The position numbers were made by a program, and so were the translations under genes. A model generated the notes under the pieces. It was not told the DNA's origin, ran no database searches, and saw nothing but the letters and a program-made list of their open reading frames with translations. DNA of 64,000 bases from Caldimonas mangrovi (lineage in GTDB: Bacteria; Pseudomonadota; Gammaproteobacteria; Burkholderiales; Burkholderiaceae_C), in assembly GCF_023721835.1 (NCBI RefSeq), contig NZ_JAMKFE010000005.1, positions 186,001-250,000 on the forward strand, given 5' to 3'. Numbering within the stretch: the first letter of the stretch is position 1; every line of letters starts with the position of its first letter. Positions 25,618-35,687 of the stretch are shown here, piece by piece.

Positions 25618-26814
25618 ATGGCTGAACCCCTCGCGAGCGCCAAGTCCGGCAAGGTCGTCATCACCAACATCGGCCTGCTGCTGTCGGGCGACATCGACCG
25701 GCCGGTGCTCGACGCCGACACCGTCGTGGTGCGCGACGGACTGATCGAGGCCGTCGGCCGGCAGGCCGATTGCGACATCGAGCAGGCCGACACGCTGATC
25801 GACGCACGCCGCACCTGCGTCTGCCCGGGCCTGATCGACAGCCACGTGCACCCGGTGTTCGGCGACTGGACGCCGCGCCAGAACCAGTTCGGCTGGATCG
25901 ACTCGACGATGAACGGTGGCGTCACCACGATGATCTCGGCCGGCGAGGTGCACCTGCCCGGGCGGCCCAAGGACATCGTCGGGCTCAAGGCGCTCGCCAT
26001 CACCGCGCAGCGCGCCTACGACAACTTCCGCCCCGGCGGCGTCAAGGTGCTGGCCGGCGCGCCGGTGATCGAGAAGGGCATGGTCGAGGACGACTTCCGC
26101 GAACTCGCGGCCGCCGGCGTCAAGCTGCTGGGCGAGGTCGGACTGGGCACCGTCAAGGCAGGCGAGGAAGCCGCCCAGATGGTTCGCTGGGCGCGCAAGT
26201 ACGGCATCCAGAGCACCATCCACACCGGCGGGCCGTCCATCCCCGGCTCGGGGCTGATCGACAAGGACGTGGTGCTCGAGGCCGACGCCGACGTCATCGG
26301 TCACATCAACGGCGGCCACACGGCGCTGCCCTGGCGCCACGTGTGCGAGCTGTGCGAGAAGTCGTCGCGGGCGATCGAGATCGTGCACAACGGCAACGAG
26401 AAGGTCGCGCTGGCGGCGGCCAACGCGGCGATCGAGCTGAAGTGCCCGCACCGCGTGATCCTGGGCACCGACGGACCGGCCGGCTCGGGCGTGCAGCCGC
26501 TGGGCATCCTGCGCATGATCGCCTTCCTGTCCAGCGTCGGCGGCATTCCGGCCGAGCAGGTGTTCTGCTTCGCCACCGGCAACACCGCGCGGCTGCGAGG
26601 GCTGAACTGCGGCCTGGTCGAAGTGGGCCGGGCGGCGGATTTCGTCTTCCTCGACCGTGCGCAGCATTCGGCAGGGCAAGACTTGCTCGAAAGCGTTGAA
26701 CTGGGCGACCTGCCGGGCGTCGGCATGGTGATGATCGACGGCATCGTGCGCTGCGGGCGCAGCCGCAACACGCCGCCGGCCCAGGAAGTGCCGGTCGTCG
26801 TGGCGTCCCACTGA
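25618..26814 (+). CDS. ena: Enamidase (6-oxo-1,4,5,6-tetrahydronicotinate amidohydrolase)
   Basis: This 398-residue amidohydrolase-superfamily enzyme closely resembles the Eubacterium barkeri enamidase, which opens 1,4,5,6-tetrahydro-6-oxonicotinate to 2-formylglutarate and ammonia. Shared features are NIGLLLSGDIDRPVLDADTVVV, the metal-binding DSHVHPVFGDWTPRQ, GGVTTMISAGEVHLPGRPKD, HTGGPSIPGSG, HINGGHTA, LGTDGPAGSGVQPLGILR and the C-terminal SRNTPPA. The start at 25618 has GGAG upstream and aligns with the family start; an ATG nine codons earlier lacks one. Together with the reductase it defines a reductive nicotinate route. Confidence 0.85.
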   Translation: MAEPLASAKSGKVVITNIGLLLSGDIDRPVLDADTVVVRDGLIEAVGRQADCDIEQADTLIDARRTCVCPGLIDSHVHPVFGDWTPRQNQFGWIDSTMNGGVTTMISAGEVHLPGRPKDIVGLKALAITAQRAYDNFRPGGVKVLAGAPVIEKGMVEDDFRELAAAGVKLLGEVGLGTVKAGEEAAQMVRWARKYGIQSTIHTGGPSIPGSGLIDKDVVLEADADVIGHINGGHTALPWRHVCELCEKSSRAIEIVHNGNEKVALAAANAAIELKCPHRVILGTDGPAGSGVQPLGILRMIAFLSSVGGIPAEQVFCFATGNTARLRGLNCGLVEVGRAADFVFLDRAQHSAGQDLLESVELGDLPGVGMVMIDGIVRCGRSRNTPPAQEVPVVVASH

Positions 26815-26914
26815 CAGGGCGCAAGGCCGGCGCCGGCCGGCCGGTGGCGCGCCGCTTTTCCCGCGGTCCCCAAGCTCTGCAACAATCGCCCCCACGTCTG
26901 ACGAGGGAGAGAAC

Positions 26915-29900
26915 ATGCAGGGGAGCATTCGTGTCCGGTGGATCGCGGCCGCGATGGTCGTGTTGGTGGCTGCAGCGGCCGCCTGGTGGTGGAGCCAGCA
27001 GCGTGGCGCCGATGCGCCGACGGCCGGCGTCGACCCCGCCGCAGCGTTCGAGGTCGCGGAGTGCAAGCCGCGGCTGATGGACGACCAGCCGGCGCTGGCG
27101 GTCGTTTTCACGCAGCCGCTCGACCGCACGCAGTCGCTCGGCGAATACCTGCGGGTCGTCGACCTGGGGCCCTTGAGCGGCCAGCAGGAGGCCACCAGCG
27201 AGCAGGGCGTCGACGCCCGGCAGGCGCCCAAGGGCAGCGCAGGGGCGTCGGCCCCTGAAGGCAAGATCGTCCAGGGCCACTGGACCATCGGCGACAACCC
27301 GCGCATCGCCTACTTCCCCTACATCCAGCCGCAGCGCAACTTCCGCATCGAGGTGCAGGCCGGGTTGCTGTCGGTCGACGGCGTCAAGCTGGCCGACGGC
27401 AAGCGCTGCGAACTGGCGAGCGACGCGATGGCGCCGTCGTGGTACTTCGCCAGCCGCGGCGTCGTGCTGCCGGCCGGCCAGAACGGCGGGCTGCCCATCG
27501 TCACGGTGAACCAGCCCGAGGTCGACGTGCAGTTCCTGCGCGTCGAGCCGGGCGATCTGCCGCGCTTCTTCGAGCGGGTGGCCGGCGGGCGCCCGAGCAG
27601 CGACGAGGAAGACGAGGAATACCACGGCTACAGCGAGAACTCGAGCTTCAAGGGCCGTGTCGGCGGCTGGGAACTCGACCAGTTGCGCAGCAGCACGCGC
27701 AGCGTCTATCTCGGCCGCTTCAAGACCGACGACACGCCGAACCGCCGGCACGTCACCTTCCTGCCGGTCGAAACCATCAAGGAGCTGCAGGAGCCCGGCG
27801 TCTACGTCGCGGTGATGGCGCAGCCGGGGCGCTTCAGCAACGACTACCAGGTCACCTATTTCTACGTCAGCGACATCGGCGTGCATGCGCGCCGCTACGC
27901 GAAGGGGCTGAGCGCCTTCGCCACCTCGCTGAAAACCGGCAAGGGGCTGTCCGGCGTCGAATACGAACTGCTCGACGAGAACGCGCGTTCGCTCGGCAAG
28001 GCAGAGGCCGACGGCGACGGCCATGCCGCCTTCGCAGACGTGCCGGCGGCGGCACGCCTGCTGGTGGCACGCCAGGGCCGCGAGATGACCGTGATCGTGC
28101 TGCGCGAACCGGGGCTCGACCTGTCGGAGTTCGACGTCGGCGGCCATTTGTCGTCCAACACCAAGCTGTTTGTCTATGCCGGGCGCGACCTGTACCGCCC
28201 CGGCGAGCGCTTCGACGTCTCGGTGCTCGCCCGCAATGCCGACGGCCGCGCGCTGGCGCCGATGCCGCTGCAGGCCACGCTCAAGCGTCCCGATGGCCGC
28301 ACGGTGCAGACGCTGAGCTGGCGCCCCGACACGCAGCGCCCCGGCTACTACCAGCGCAACCTGGCACTGCCGGCCGATGCGCAGACCGGCACGTGGTCGC
28401 TGGAGCTGCGTGCCGACCCGGGCGGCGCCGCGGACGCTCGCTGGAAGTTCCAGGTCGAGGAGTTCCTGCCCGAGCGCATGAAGCTCGAGCTGCGCACCGA
28501 CAAGCCGGTGCTGATGGCTGGCGACGCCTTCCAGGTCGACGTGCAGGGCGACTACCTGTTCGGCTCGCCCGCGGCCGGCAACCGGCTGCTGGTGAGCGCG
28601 GCCACCGAGCGCGCCACCCACGCGCTGCCGAAGCAGTGGCCCGGTTTCGTGTTCGGCGACTTCGCCGACGACAGCCGCAAGTCGCGCGAAGAGGTCGAAG
28701 ACGGCTCGCTCGACGAGCAGGGCCAGGCGCAGGTCACGCTGCCGGTCAACGCCGACGGCGCCGCGTCGCCGATCACCGTGCGCGGCAGCTTCAGCCTGCT
28801 GGAATCGGGCGGCCGGCCGGTGGTGCGGTCGATCGAGCGCATCGTGTGGCCGGCCGACAAGCTGCTGGCGCTGCGGCCGCTGTTCGACCGCGACGTCACC
28901 CGTGAAGGCGGCCAGGCCGAGTTCGAGCTGGTCCGCGTCGACACGCAGGGCAGGCTCGCACCGGTGCAGGGCGTCAAGCTGAACCTGGTGCGCGAGGAGC
29001 GCCAGTACTACTGGCGCTTCGACGACCAGAAAGGCTGGCACTCGGGCTACACCGAGACCGACGAGCCGGTCGAGTCGCGCACCGTCGACGTGGCCGAGCG
29101 GACCCGCATCGGCGCGCCGGTCAACTGGGGCCGCTACCGGCTGGAAGCCGAAGACCCGCAGACCGGCCTCAAGCTGCGCTACCGCTTCTATGCCGGCTGG
29201 AACGCGCAGGACGCCGAAGACATCGGCAACCGGCCCGACCGCGTGCAGCTGAAGCTCGCCGACGCGCCGCTGAAAGCCGGCGACAAGGCCAGGATCATGA
29301 TCACGCCGCCGCACGACGGCACCGCGCTGGTCACGGTCGAAGGCGACCGCCTGCTGTGGAGCCAGCGCATCGACGTGTCGACCAAGGGCGTCACCATCGA
29401 AGTACCGGTCGACGCGCAATGGGCCCGGCACGACCTGTACGCCACGGTCACGGTGTTCCGGCCCGGCAGCGAGGGCAACCGCGTGACGCCCGCCCGCGCC
29501 GTCGGGCTGGTGCACCTGCCGCTCGCGCGCGACGACCGCAAGCTGCAGGTGGCGCTGACGGCCCCGGCCAAGGTGCTGCCCGAGAAGCGCACCGTGGTGA
29601 AGGTCAAGGCGCAGGGGCTGCAAGGGCAGGGCGCTTTTGTCACCGTCTCGGCGGTCGACGTCGGCATCCTCAACATCACGCGCTACCGCACGCCCGACCC
29701 GGTCGACTTCTTCTTCGGCAAGCACCGCTACGCGCCTGAGCTGCTCGACATGTACGGCAAGCTGATCGAGAAGATGGAGGGCCGCCAGGGCAAGCTCGCC
29801 TTTGGCGGCGACTCCGGCATGCGCGGCGACACCCAGAGCCTGCCGAAGAAAGTGAAGCTGGTCGACCTGTTCAGCGGACCGGTGGCGCTGAACGCGCAGG

Positions 29901-32119
29901 GCGAGGCCGAGGTGGCGCTCGACATCCCCGACTTCAACGGCACGCTGCGGCTGATGGCCGTGGTGGCGTCGCCCGAGCGCTTCGGCAGCACCGAGGCCGA
30001 GATGGTGGCCGCCGCGCCGGTGGTGGCCGAGCTGGCCATGCCGCGTTTCATCTCGCCCGGCGACGCCGCGACCATCGCGCTCGACGTCACCAACCTGAGC
30101 GGCGCCCCGCAAGACCTGAAAGTGAAGCTCGAAGGCGCCGACCCGGTGCGCATCCGCGAGGGTGAGCGCACGGTGAGCCTGAAGCACCAGCAGCGCACCA
30201 CGCTGCGCTTTGCCGCTGAAGCGACCGACGCCTACGGGCTGGGCCGGCTGCGGCTGCAGGTCACGTCGGCCTCGGGCCTGAAGATCGTGCGCGAGTCGGT
30301 GCTGCAGGTGCAGCCGCCGGTGCCCCAGGAACGCGACGTGCGGCGCGTCAAGCTCGACCCCGGGCAGAGCCTGAAGCTCGAGCCGGCGTGGGTCGAGAAG
30401 TACTTCAAGGGTTCTGCCGCCGTCAACCTGACGGTGTCGAACAAGCCGCCGCTCAACATCAACCGCCTGGTGCAGGGCTTGCTGGAGTACCCGTACGGCT
30501 GCGTCGAGCAGACCACCAGCGCCGCCTACCCGCATGTCTTCATCGACGAGGCGGCGGCCAAGGCCTACGGGCTGAAGGGGGGCAGCCGCGACGAGCGTGC
30601 GCAGTTCATCGAAGGCGCGATCGGCCGCCTGGCCGGCATGCAGCGCTCCAACGGCGGCTACACGCTGTGGGGCGACGGCGCCTACGAGGCGTGGATCTCG
30701 GCCTACGTGATGGGCTTCCTGCAGGACGCGCGGGCACAGGGTTTCACGGTGCCCGACGGCATCTACAAGAACGGCCAGGACTGGCTGCTGCAGCAACTGC
30801 AGCAGGCCCCCAACCGCTTCCCCGGCCTGCCTGCCAGCGCGACGCCCGACAAGGCCGGCAACATCGACTCGCGCGAGTACACGCTGCTGCGCGACAGCCA
30901 CCAGCGCTTTGCCGAGATGGCGCATGCCGGCTACGTGCTGGCGCGCGACCAGAAGGCGCCGCTGGCGATGCTGCGCTTCCTGCACGACAAGATGCGCGAC
31001 CGCGCGCGCTCGCCGCTGCCGCTGGTGCACCTGTCGATCGCACTGAAGCTGATGGGCGACGAGGCCCGCTCGAAGGTGGCGCTGGAAGAAGCCATGAAGC
31101 GGCCCTACGGCATCCGTGCCAACCTGGGCAACCCCGGCTACGGATGGGGCGACGAGTGGCTGGGCGACTACGGCTCGCCGGCGCGCGACCTGGCGATGTC
31201 GTACGCGCTGCTGGTGCGTCACGACATCCGGCACGCCCGTCGTGAAAACCTGTTGTTCGACCTGGCCACGCGGCTGGGTGGGCGGCAGTACTACTCGACC
31301 CAGGAGCGGCTGTCGCTGTTCCTGGCCGCGCGTGCGGCCGGCGGCAGCGAAGGCAGCGAGTGGACCGCCGTGCTGCGCACCGGCGAGGCTGCGCAGGCAG
31401 TGAGCTCGCGCAGCACCGAGATGCGCAGCTTCGGCGCGGCGGCACTGGCGCAGGGCGTCACGCTGACCAGCCAGCACGGCGAAGCGCTGTTCGTCGAAGT
31501 CGAGGCGAGCGGCTACCCGGCCCAGCCGCCCGCGCCGCGCAGCGACGTGATCGAGCTGCGCCGCGAGTGGTTCGAACTCGACGGCCGCCCCTGGAGCCAC
31601 CGCCCGCTGAAGGTGGGCGACATGCTCATCGTGCGCTTGCAGGCGCGTGCGCGGTACCCGCTGGAAGACGGCCTGATCGTCGATCGCATCCCGGCCGGCT
31701 TCGAGGTCGAGAACCTCAACCTGTCGCAGGGGCCGAAGGCGGAGGAGTTCGTCGTCGGCGGCGTCAACGTGGCGCAGGCCATGGCCGACCCGCGCATCAA
31801 GCACCGCGAATATCGCGACGACCGCTATGTGGCCGCGGCGCGGCTGGAGCCGCAACTGCTCAACGTGTTCTACTTGGTGCGGGTGGTCAGCCCCGGCCGC
31901 TACGTGGTGCCGGCCCCGTTCGCCGAAGACATGTACCGGCCCGAGCTGCGCGCGGTGGGGGCGGCGCCGAACCCGGTGGCCATCACCGACCCGCGCGGCG
32001 GCGGCGTGCCCGAGCTGGAGTCCGCCCCGGCCGGGGCGGCCGCGGCACCGGCTGCCACGGCGAGCGGCCCGGTGCCAGCGGCCGCGCCGGCCGCGTCGGC
32101 GGCGAGCGCGCCGCAGTAG
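26915..32119 (+). CDS. Bacterial alpha-2-macroglobulin (YfhM-like)
   Basis: This 1734-residue periplasmic protease trap is anchored by an N-terminal membrane helix (about residues 8-26), not a lipobox. It has the chain of macroglobulin-type beta domains and the MG-like segment FVYAGRDLYRPGERFDVSVLARNADG. The thioester motif is YGCVEQ, with Cys1196 and Gln1199 retained, so covalent trapping of proteases should work. The C-terminal part carries a long Ala/Pro tail (residues about 1700-1734). GGGAGA precedes the ATG. The following gene encodes PbpC, the usual partner: it repairs peptidoglycan while this protein guards the breached envelope. Confidence 0.92.
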   Translation: MQGSIRVRWIAAAMVVLVAAAAAWWWSQQRGADAPTAGVDPAAAFEVAECKPRLMDDQPALAVVFTQPLDRTQSLGEYLRVVDLGPLSGQQEATSEQGVDARQAPKGSAGASAPEGKIVQGHWTIGDNPRIAYFPYIQPQRNFRIEVQAGLLSVDGVKLADGKRCELASDAMAPSWYFASRGVVLPAGQNGGLPIVTVNQPEVDVQFLRVEPGDLPRFFERVAGGRPSSDEEDEEYHGYSENSSFKGRVGGWELDQLRSSTRSVYLGRFKTDDTPNRRHVTFLPVETIKELQEPGVYVAVMAQPGRFSNDYQVTYFYVSDIGVHARRYAKGLSAFATSLKTGKGLSGVEYELLDENARSLGKAEADGDGHAAFADVPAAARLLVARQGREMTVIVLREPGLDLSEFDVGGHLSSNTKLFVYAGRDLYRPGERFDVSVLARNADGRALAPMPLQATLKRPDGRTVQTLSWRPDTQRPGYYQRNLALPADAQTGTWSLELRADPGGAADARWKFQVEEFLPERMKLELRTDKPVLMAGDAFQVDVQGDYLFGSPAAGNRLLVSAATERATHALPKQWPGFVFGDFADDSRKSREEVEDGSLDEQGQAQVTLPVNADGAASPITVRGSFSLLESGGRPVVRSIERIVWPADKLLALRPLFDRDVTREGGQAEFELVRVDTQGRLAPVQGVKLNLVREERQYYWRFDDQKGWHSGYTETDEPVESRTVDVAERTRIGAPVNWGRYRLEAEDPQTGLKLRYRFYAGWNAQDAEDIGNRPDRVQLKLADAPLKAGDKARIMITPPHDGTALVTVEGDRLLWSQRIDVSTKGVTIEVPVDAQWARHDLYATVTVFRPGSEGNRVTPARAVGLVHLPLARDDRKLQVALTAPAKVLPEKRTVVKVKAQGLQGQGAFVTVSAVDVGILNITRYRTPDPVDFFFGKHRYAPELLDMYGKLIEKMEGRQGKLAFGGDSGMRGDTQSLPKKVKLVDLFSGPVALNAQGEAEVALDIPDFNGTLRLMAVVASPERFGSTEAEMVAAAPVVAELAMPRFISPGDAATIALDVTNLSGAPQDLKVKLEGADPVRIREGERTVSLKHQQRTTLRFAAEATDAYGLGRLRLQVTSASGLKIVRESVLQVQPPVPQERDVRRVKLDPGQSLKLEPAWVEKYFKGSAAVNLTVSNKPPLNINRLVQGLLEYPYGCVEQTTSAAYPHVFIDEAAAKAYGLKGGSRDERAQFIEGAIGRLAGMQRSNGGYTLWGDGAYEAWISAYVMGFLQDARAQGFTVPDGIYKNGQDWLLQQLQQAPNRFPGLPASATPDKAGNIDSREYTLLRDSHQRFAEMAHAGYVLARDQKAPLAMLRFLHDKMRDRARSPLPLVHLSIALKLMGDEARSKVALEEAMKRPYGIRANLGNPGYGWGDEWLGDYGSPARDLAMSYALLVRHDIRHARRENLLFDLATRLGGRQYYSTQERLSLFLAARAAGGSEGSEWTAVLRTGEAAQAVSSRSTEMRSFGAAALAQGVTLTSQHGEALFVEVEASGYPAQPPAPRSDVIELRREWFELDGRPWSHRPLKVGDMLIVRLQARARYPLEDGLIVDRIPAGFEVENLNLSQGPKAEEFVVGGVNVAQAMADPRIKHREYRDDRYVAAARLEPQLLNVFYLVRVVSPGRYVVPAPFAEDMYRPELRAVGAAPNPVAITDPRGGGVPELESAPAGAAAAPAATASGPVPAAAPAASAASAPQ

Positions 32120-32129
32120 CGGGGCGGCG

Positions 32130-34391
32130 ATGACGCGCGGGCGGCGGCTCGAGCTGGCACTGGCTGCCGTGCTGGTGCTGCTGCTCGCGCTCGACCTGGC
32201 CTTTGCGCCGCCCATACCGGTGCCCGACCGCGGCACCGTGATCGCTGCGCGCGACGGCACGCCGTTGCGCACCTATCCCAGCGTCGACGGCGTCTGGCGC
32301 CAGCCGGTCACGCCCGACGAGGTGTCGCCGCTCTACCTCGAAGCCCTGCTGCACTACGAAGACCGCTGGTTTCGCTGGCACCCCGGTGTCAACCCGGTGG
32401 CGCTCGCGCGGGCCGCCTGGCAGTGGGCGCGCCATGGGCGGGTGGTGTCCGGCGGCTCGACGCTGACCATGCAGGTGGCGCGCATCCTCGACCCGCCCCG
32501 GCGCGGCGAGGCACGCAGCGTGCGCGCCAAGCTGCGGCAGATGCTGCGAGCGCTGCAACTCGAGCTGCGCCTGAGCAAGCGCGAGATCCTGACGCTCTAC
32601 CTTAACCATGCCCCGATGGGCGGCATCGTCGAAGGCGTCGAGATGGCCAGCCGCGCCTACCTCGGCAAGTCGAGCGAATACCTCAGCCATGCCGAGGCCG
32701 CGCTGCTCGCGGCGTTGCCGCAGGCCCCGTCGCGCCTGCGGCCCGACCGCGCGCCGCGGCGGGCCCAGGCCGTGCGCGACAAGGTGCTCGACCGCCTGCA
32801 GGCCTACGGCGTGTGGACACCCCAGGAGGTGGCCGACGCCCGCATGGAGATCGTCGCGGTGCAACCGATCCGCGCGCAGTGGATCGCGCCGCTGGCCGCC
32901 GAGCGCCTGCGCGCGACCCGGGGCCGGGCAGGGCCGGCGGTGGTCGAGTCGACACTGGACGTCGAGCTGCAATCCAGCGTCGAGCGCATGCTGCTCGACC
33001 GCACCGGCGGCCTGCCGCCCAAGGTGTCGATGGCCGTGCTGGTGATGCACAACGACACGCTGGAGGTGCACGCCTACGCCGGCTCGGCCGACTTCACCGA
33101 CCCGCAGCGCGCCGCCCACGTCGACATGGTGCGCGGCGTGCGTTCGCCCGGCTCGACGCTGAAACCCTTTCTTTATGCGCTGGCGCTCGACGATGGGCTG
33201 ATCCACTCGGAAAGCCTGCTGATCGACGCGCCGCAGTCCTTCGGCGGCTACCAGCCCGGCAACTTCCAGGCTTCGTTCAGCGGGCCGGTGAGCGTTTCCG
33301 AGGCCTTGCAGCGGTCGCTCAACGTGCCGGCCGTCGACCTGCTCGACCGCATCGGCCCCGCGCGTTTCGCCGCCATGCTGCGCGCGGGCGGCCTGCGCCT
33401 GCGCATGCCGGCCGGCTCGAGTGCCAACCTGAGCCTCATCCTGGGCGGCGGCGGCACCACGCTGGAAGAACTGGTGGGTGCCTACCGGGCGCTGGCCCGC
33501 GGCGGCCTGTCGGGCCGGCCGCGGCTGACGCCGCAGGCGCCGCGCATCGAAGCGCGTCTGATGAGCGCCGGCGCCGCCTTCATCGTGCGCGACATCCTGG
33601 AGTCGGGCGGCCACCCCGACCGGCCGTTCGCCGAGGCGCACCGCCGCGTCGCCTGGAAGACCGGCACCAGCTTCGGCTTCCGGGACGCCTGGGCCGTGGG
33701 CGTGACCGACGAGTACACCGTCGGCGTGTGGGTCGGCCGGCCCGACGGCACGCCCAACCCCGGCTTTTTCGGCGCCAACGTGGCCGCGCCGCTGCTGCAC
33801 GACATCGTCTCGGCGCTGCCGCCCGTGTCGCCTGCGGCGGCCGCCAGCCGCAGGCAGCCGGACAGCGTTGCTGCCGTGGCGATCTGCTGGCCGCTGGGGC
33901 GGCGTGCCGACAGCACCGACCCCACCCACTGCCAGGTGCGCCGCACCGGCTGGGCGCTGAACGGCGGGGTGCCGCCCACGCTGCCCGACCGCGCCCGCAG
34001 CGGCGGCCTGCTGGCCAGCCTGGCCGCCTGCGGGCAAGCCGGCGAGGTGGCCCGCTGGCCCGCCGCGTTGGAACCCTGGCTGGCGCATGCGCCTGCGGGG
34101 TGTGCCCGCGCGCTGGACGGTGGCACGGCCTTGCGCATCGCCGGCCTCGAAGCAGGGGCGGTGCTGAAGCCGACGCCGGGCCGCCACGAGGTCGAGGTGC
34201 ACGTCGGCACGCTCGGCGCCGCCGGGGCCTCGACGCCGGTCTACTGGCTCGTCGATGGCCAGCAGCACCAGCGCGCACAGGCCGGCGAGCGGGTGCTGCT
34301 GCGCTTCGCCAGCAACGGGCGGCACAGCATCACGGCGCTCGACGAGCGCGGGCGGTTCCACCGCATCGAGGTGACGATCAGCGGGATCTGA
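32130..34391 (+). CDS. pbpC: Penicillin-binding protein 1C
   Basis: This 753-residue bifunctional peptidoglycan synthase has an N-terminal membrane anchor (residues about 7-25), a GT51 glycosyltransferase domain (LHYEDRWFRWHPG, GGSTLTMQVARI, LTLYLNHAPMGG), a transpeptidase domain with Ser342 in SPGSTLKP, SLN in LQRSLNVPAVD and KTGTSFGFRDAW, and a C-terminal PbpC-specific beta domain (about residues 660-753). It lies 10 bases after the alpha-2-macroglobulin gene and is cotranscribed with it. The product acts at the outer face of the inner membrane. Confidence 0.94.
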   Translation: MTRGRRLELALAAVLVLLLALDLAFAPPIPVPDRGTVIAARDGTPLRTYPSVDGVWRQPVTPDEVSPLYLEALLHYEDRWFRWHPGVNPVALARAAWQWARHGRVVSGGSTLTMQVARILDPPRRGEARSVRAKLRQMLRALQLELRLSKREILTLYLNHAPMGGIVEGVEMASRAYLGKSSEYLSHAEAALLAALPQAPSRLRPDRAPRRAQAVRDKVLDRLQAYGVWTPQEVADARMEIVAVQPIRAQWIAPLAAERLRATRGRAGPAVVESTLDVELQSSVERMLLDRTGGLPPKVSMAVLVMHNDTLEVHAYAGSADFTDPQRAAHVDMVRGVRSPGSTLKPFLYALALDDGLIHSESLLIDAPQSFGGYQPGNFQASFSGPVSVSEALQRSLNVPAVDLLDRIGPARFAAMLRAGGLRLRMPAGSSANLSLILGGGGTTLEELVGAYRALARGGLSGRPRLTPQAPRIEARLMSAGAAFIVRDILESGGHPDRPFAEAHRRVAWKTGTSFGFRDAWAVGVTDEYTVGVWVGRPDGTPNPGFFGANVAAPLLHDIVSALPPVSPAAAASRRQPDSVAAVAICWPLGRRADSTDPTHCQVRRTGWALNGGVPPTLPDRARSGGLLASLAACGQAGEVARWPAALEPWLAHAPAGCARALDGGTALRIAGLEAGAVLKPTPGRHEVEVHVGTLGAAGASTPVYWLVDGQQHQRAQAGERVLLRFASNGRHSITALDERGRFHRIEVTISGI

Positions 34392-34410
34392 GTGCGGCCC
34401 GACCCGCCGT

Positions 34411-35430
34411 TCAGTGGCGCAGCGCCTGTTCGAAGAAACCGACGATCTCGTCGCTCAACTGCCGATGGAAACGCTCGCGATCGAAGCCCGGCGGGTCGGT
34501 CGGGACGGGGCCCAGGCGGTCTTTCCAGGCCGGGTCGGTCGGCACGATGAAGGCGTAGTGGCCGGCACCTGCCGCCAGCCGCGCCTGCCCGCCCGCCGGC
34601 AACTGGGTGCGCAACTGGTCGTAGTGATAGGCCCGCGGCAACACTTCGTCGTGTTCGGCGCCGATCATCTTCACGGTGGCAGCACTGCCCGCCAGGCTGC
34701 CGGGCACGATGGGCTGGCCCAGCGGCGCCATCAGCACGGCCGCCCGGATGCGCGGGTCACGCACGGTGCCCGATGCGGTGGCCGACGCCGGCAGCTGCAG
34801 CGGCGTGCCGCCCGGTGCGGCGACGCCGATCTTCGGGTCACGAAAGGCGCAGGCCGGGTCGTCGGCCACGGCCGCGCAATGCTGCAGCATGCGCCGGGTA
34901 TCCGGCACGCCGCCGGCCAGGGCCGCCACCGAAAAACCGCCGGCCGAATGCCCCATCGCACCGACGCGCGCCGGGTCGATCGAACGACGCCATTGCGGGT
35001 GGGCCAGCAACTGGTCGAGCAGGTGCGTCAGCTGGCGGGGGCGCTCGAAGAAGTAGCGCGCGTCGGCCGACATCGACCGGTCGCGGAAGTTGTCGCCCGG
35101 GTGGACCGGGCTGGCGACCAGGAAACCCCGGCGCGCCAGGGCTTCGGCCTGCAGGTGGTGGTTCAGCGCGCCACCGCCGGTGCCGTGCGACACCAGTACC
35201 ACCGGATACTGCCCGTCGACCACCGCCGCACCGAGCGCGACGCTCGGCCGATACGGCCCGAAGCTGCGCAAGGCCTCGGCCGCCCGCGTGGGGTACCACA
35301 GCGTCACTTCCATGCGCCCGCCGTGATACGGCACCTCGAAGGCCGTCATGCCGGCGTTGTAGGCCGGCGGCTGTGCCGCCGCTGCCGTTGCACCGGCCAG
35401 CGCCGCTGCGGTCATCCATCGTTTCCACAT
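34411..35430 (-). CDS. Secreted alpha/beta hydrolase (dienelactone hydrolase-like)
   Basis: This 339-residue protein has a signal peptide (MWKRWMTAAALAGATAAAAQ) and an alpha/beta hydrolase core: LVSHGTGGGALNHH (oxyanion region), nucleophile Ser162 in GHSAGG and the final His in AGAGHYAFIVP. The start at 35430 has AGGAGG, which rules out an ATG 12 codons upstream. It resembles predicted dienelactone hydrolases and platelet-activating-factor acetylhydrolase-like esterases. The substrate is unknown. It converges on pbpC and stands alone. Confidence 0.85.
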   Translation of the reverse strand: MWKRWMTAAALAGATAAAAQPPAYNAGMTAFEVPYHGGRMEVTLWYPTRAAEALRSFGPYRPSVALGAAVVDGQYPVVLVSHGTGGGALNHHLQAEALARRGFLVASPVHPGDNFRDRSMSADARYFFERPRQLTHLLDQLLAHPQWRRSIDPARVGAMGHSAGGFSVAALAGGVPDTRRMLQHCAAVADDPACAFRDPKIGVAAPGGTPLQLPASATASGTVRDPRIRAAVLMAPLGQPIVPGSLAGSAATVKMIGAEHDEVLPRAYHYDQLRTQLPAGGQARLAAGAGHYAFIVPTDPAWKDRLGPVPTDPPGFDRERFHRQLSDEIVGFFEQALRH

Positions 35431-35569
35431 GGGCCGTTCCCTCCTGGTGTGCTTGATGGCCGGCATGTTCGCGCCGGGCCATCAGGCGCGACACCATTGC
35501 GCGACGAAACGCAGGAATGCGGCGGCGAAGCACCGCTGCAGGGAGCGAGCCGCTAGAATGCGGGTCTTT

Positions 35570-35646
35570 CGGGGTGTAGCGCAGCCTGGTAGCGCAACTG
35601 CTTTGGGAGCAGTGGGTCGGATGTTCGAATCATCTCACCCCGACCA
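35570..35646 (+). tRNA. tRNA-Pro (anticodon TGG)
   Basis: The 77-base gene has acceptor stem CGGGGTG paired with CACCCCG, the anticodon stem ACTGC/GCAGT with loop TTTGGGA giving anticodon TGG, a T-loop GTTCGAATC and an encoded CCA end. All arms fold without gaps. Confidence 0.96.
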
Positions 35647-35653
35647 ACATCGG

Positions 35654-35687
35654 CAAGGGTTAGCGGCTTAGCGGCTGCTAACCCTTG
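35654..35687 (+). terminator. Strong hairpin after tRNA-Pro
   Basis: CAAGGGTTAGC (35654-35664) pairs perfectly with GCTAACCCTTG (35677-35687) around a 12-base loop. It starts 8 bases after the tRNA and is probably its terminator or a processing signal, although the following bases (TGTCGTTTGGGG) are only weakly T-rich. The stretch from here to 36021 shows no convincing gene. Confidence 0.5.

Noticed and set aside
26306-32272. Nearly 2000-codon open frame antisense to the alpha-2-macroglobulin gene
   Set aside because: It is the antisense shadow of a GC-rich gene: His/Arg/Ala-rich translation with no motifs, while the plus strand has a complete recognised protein.
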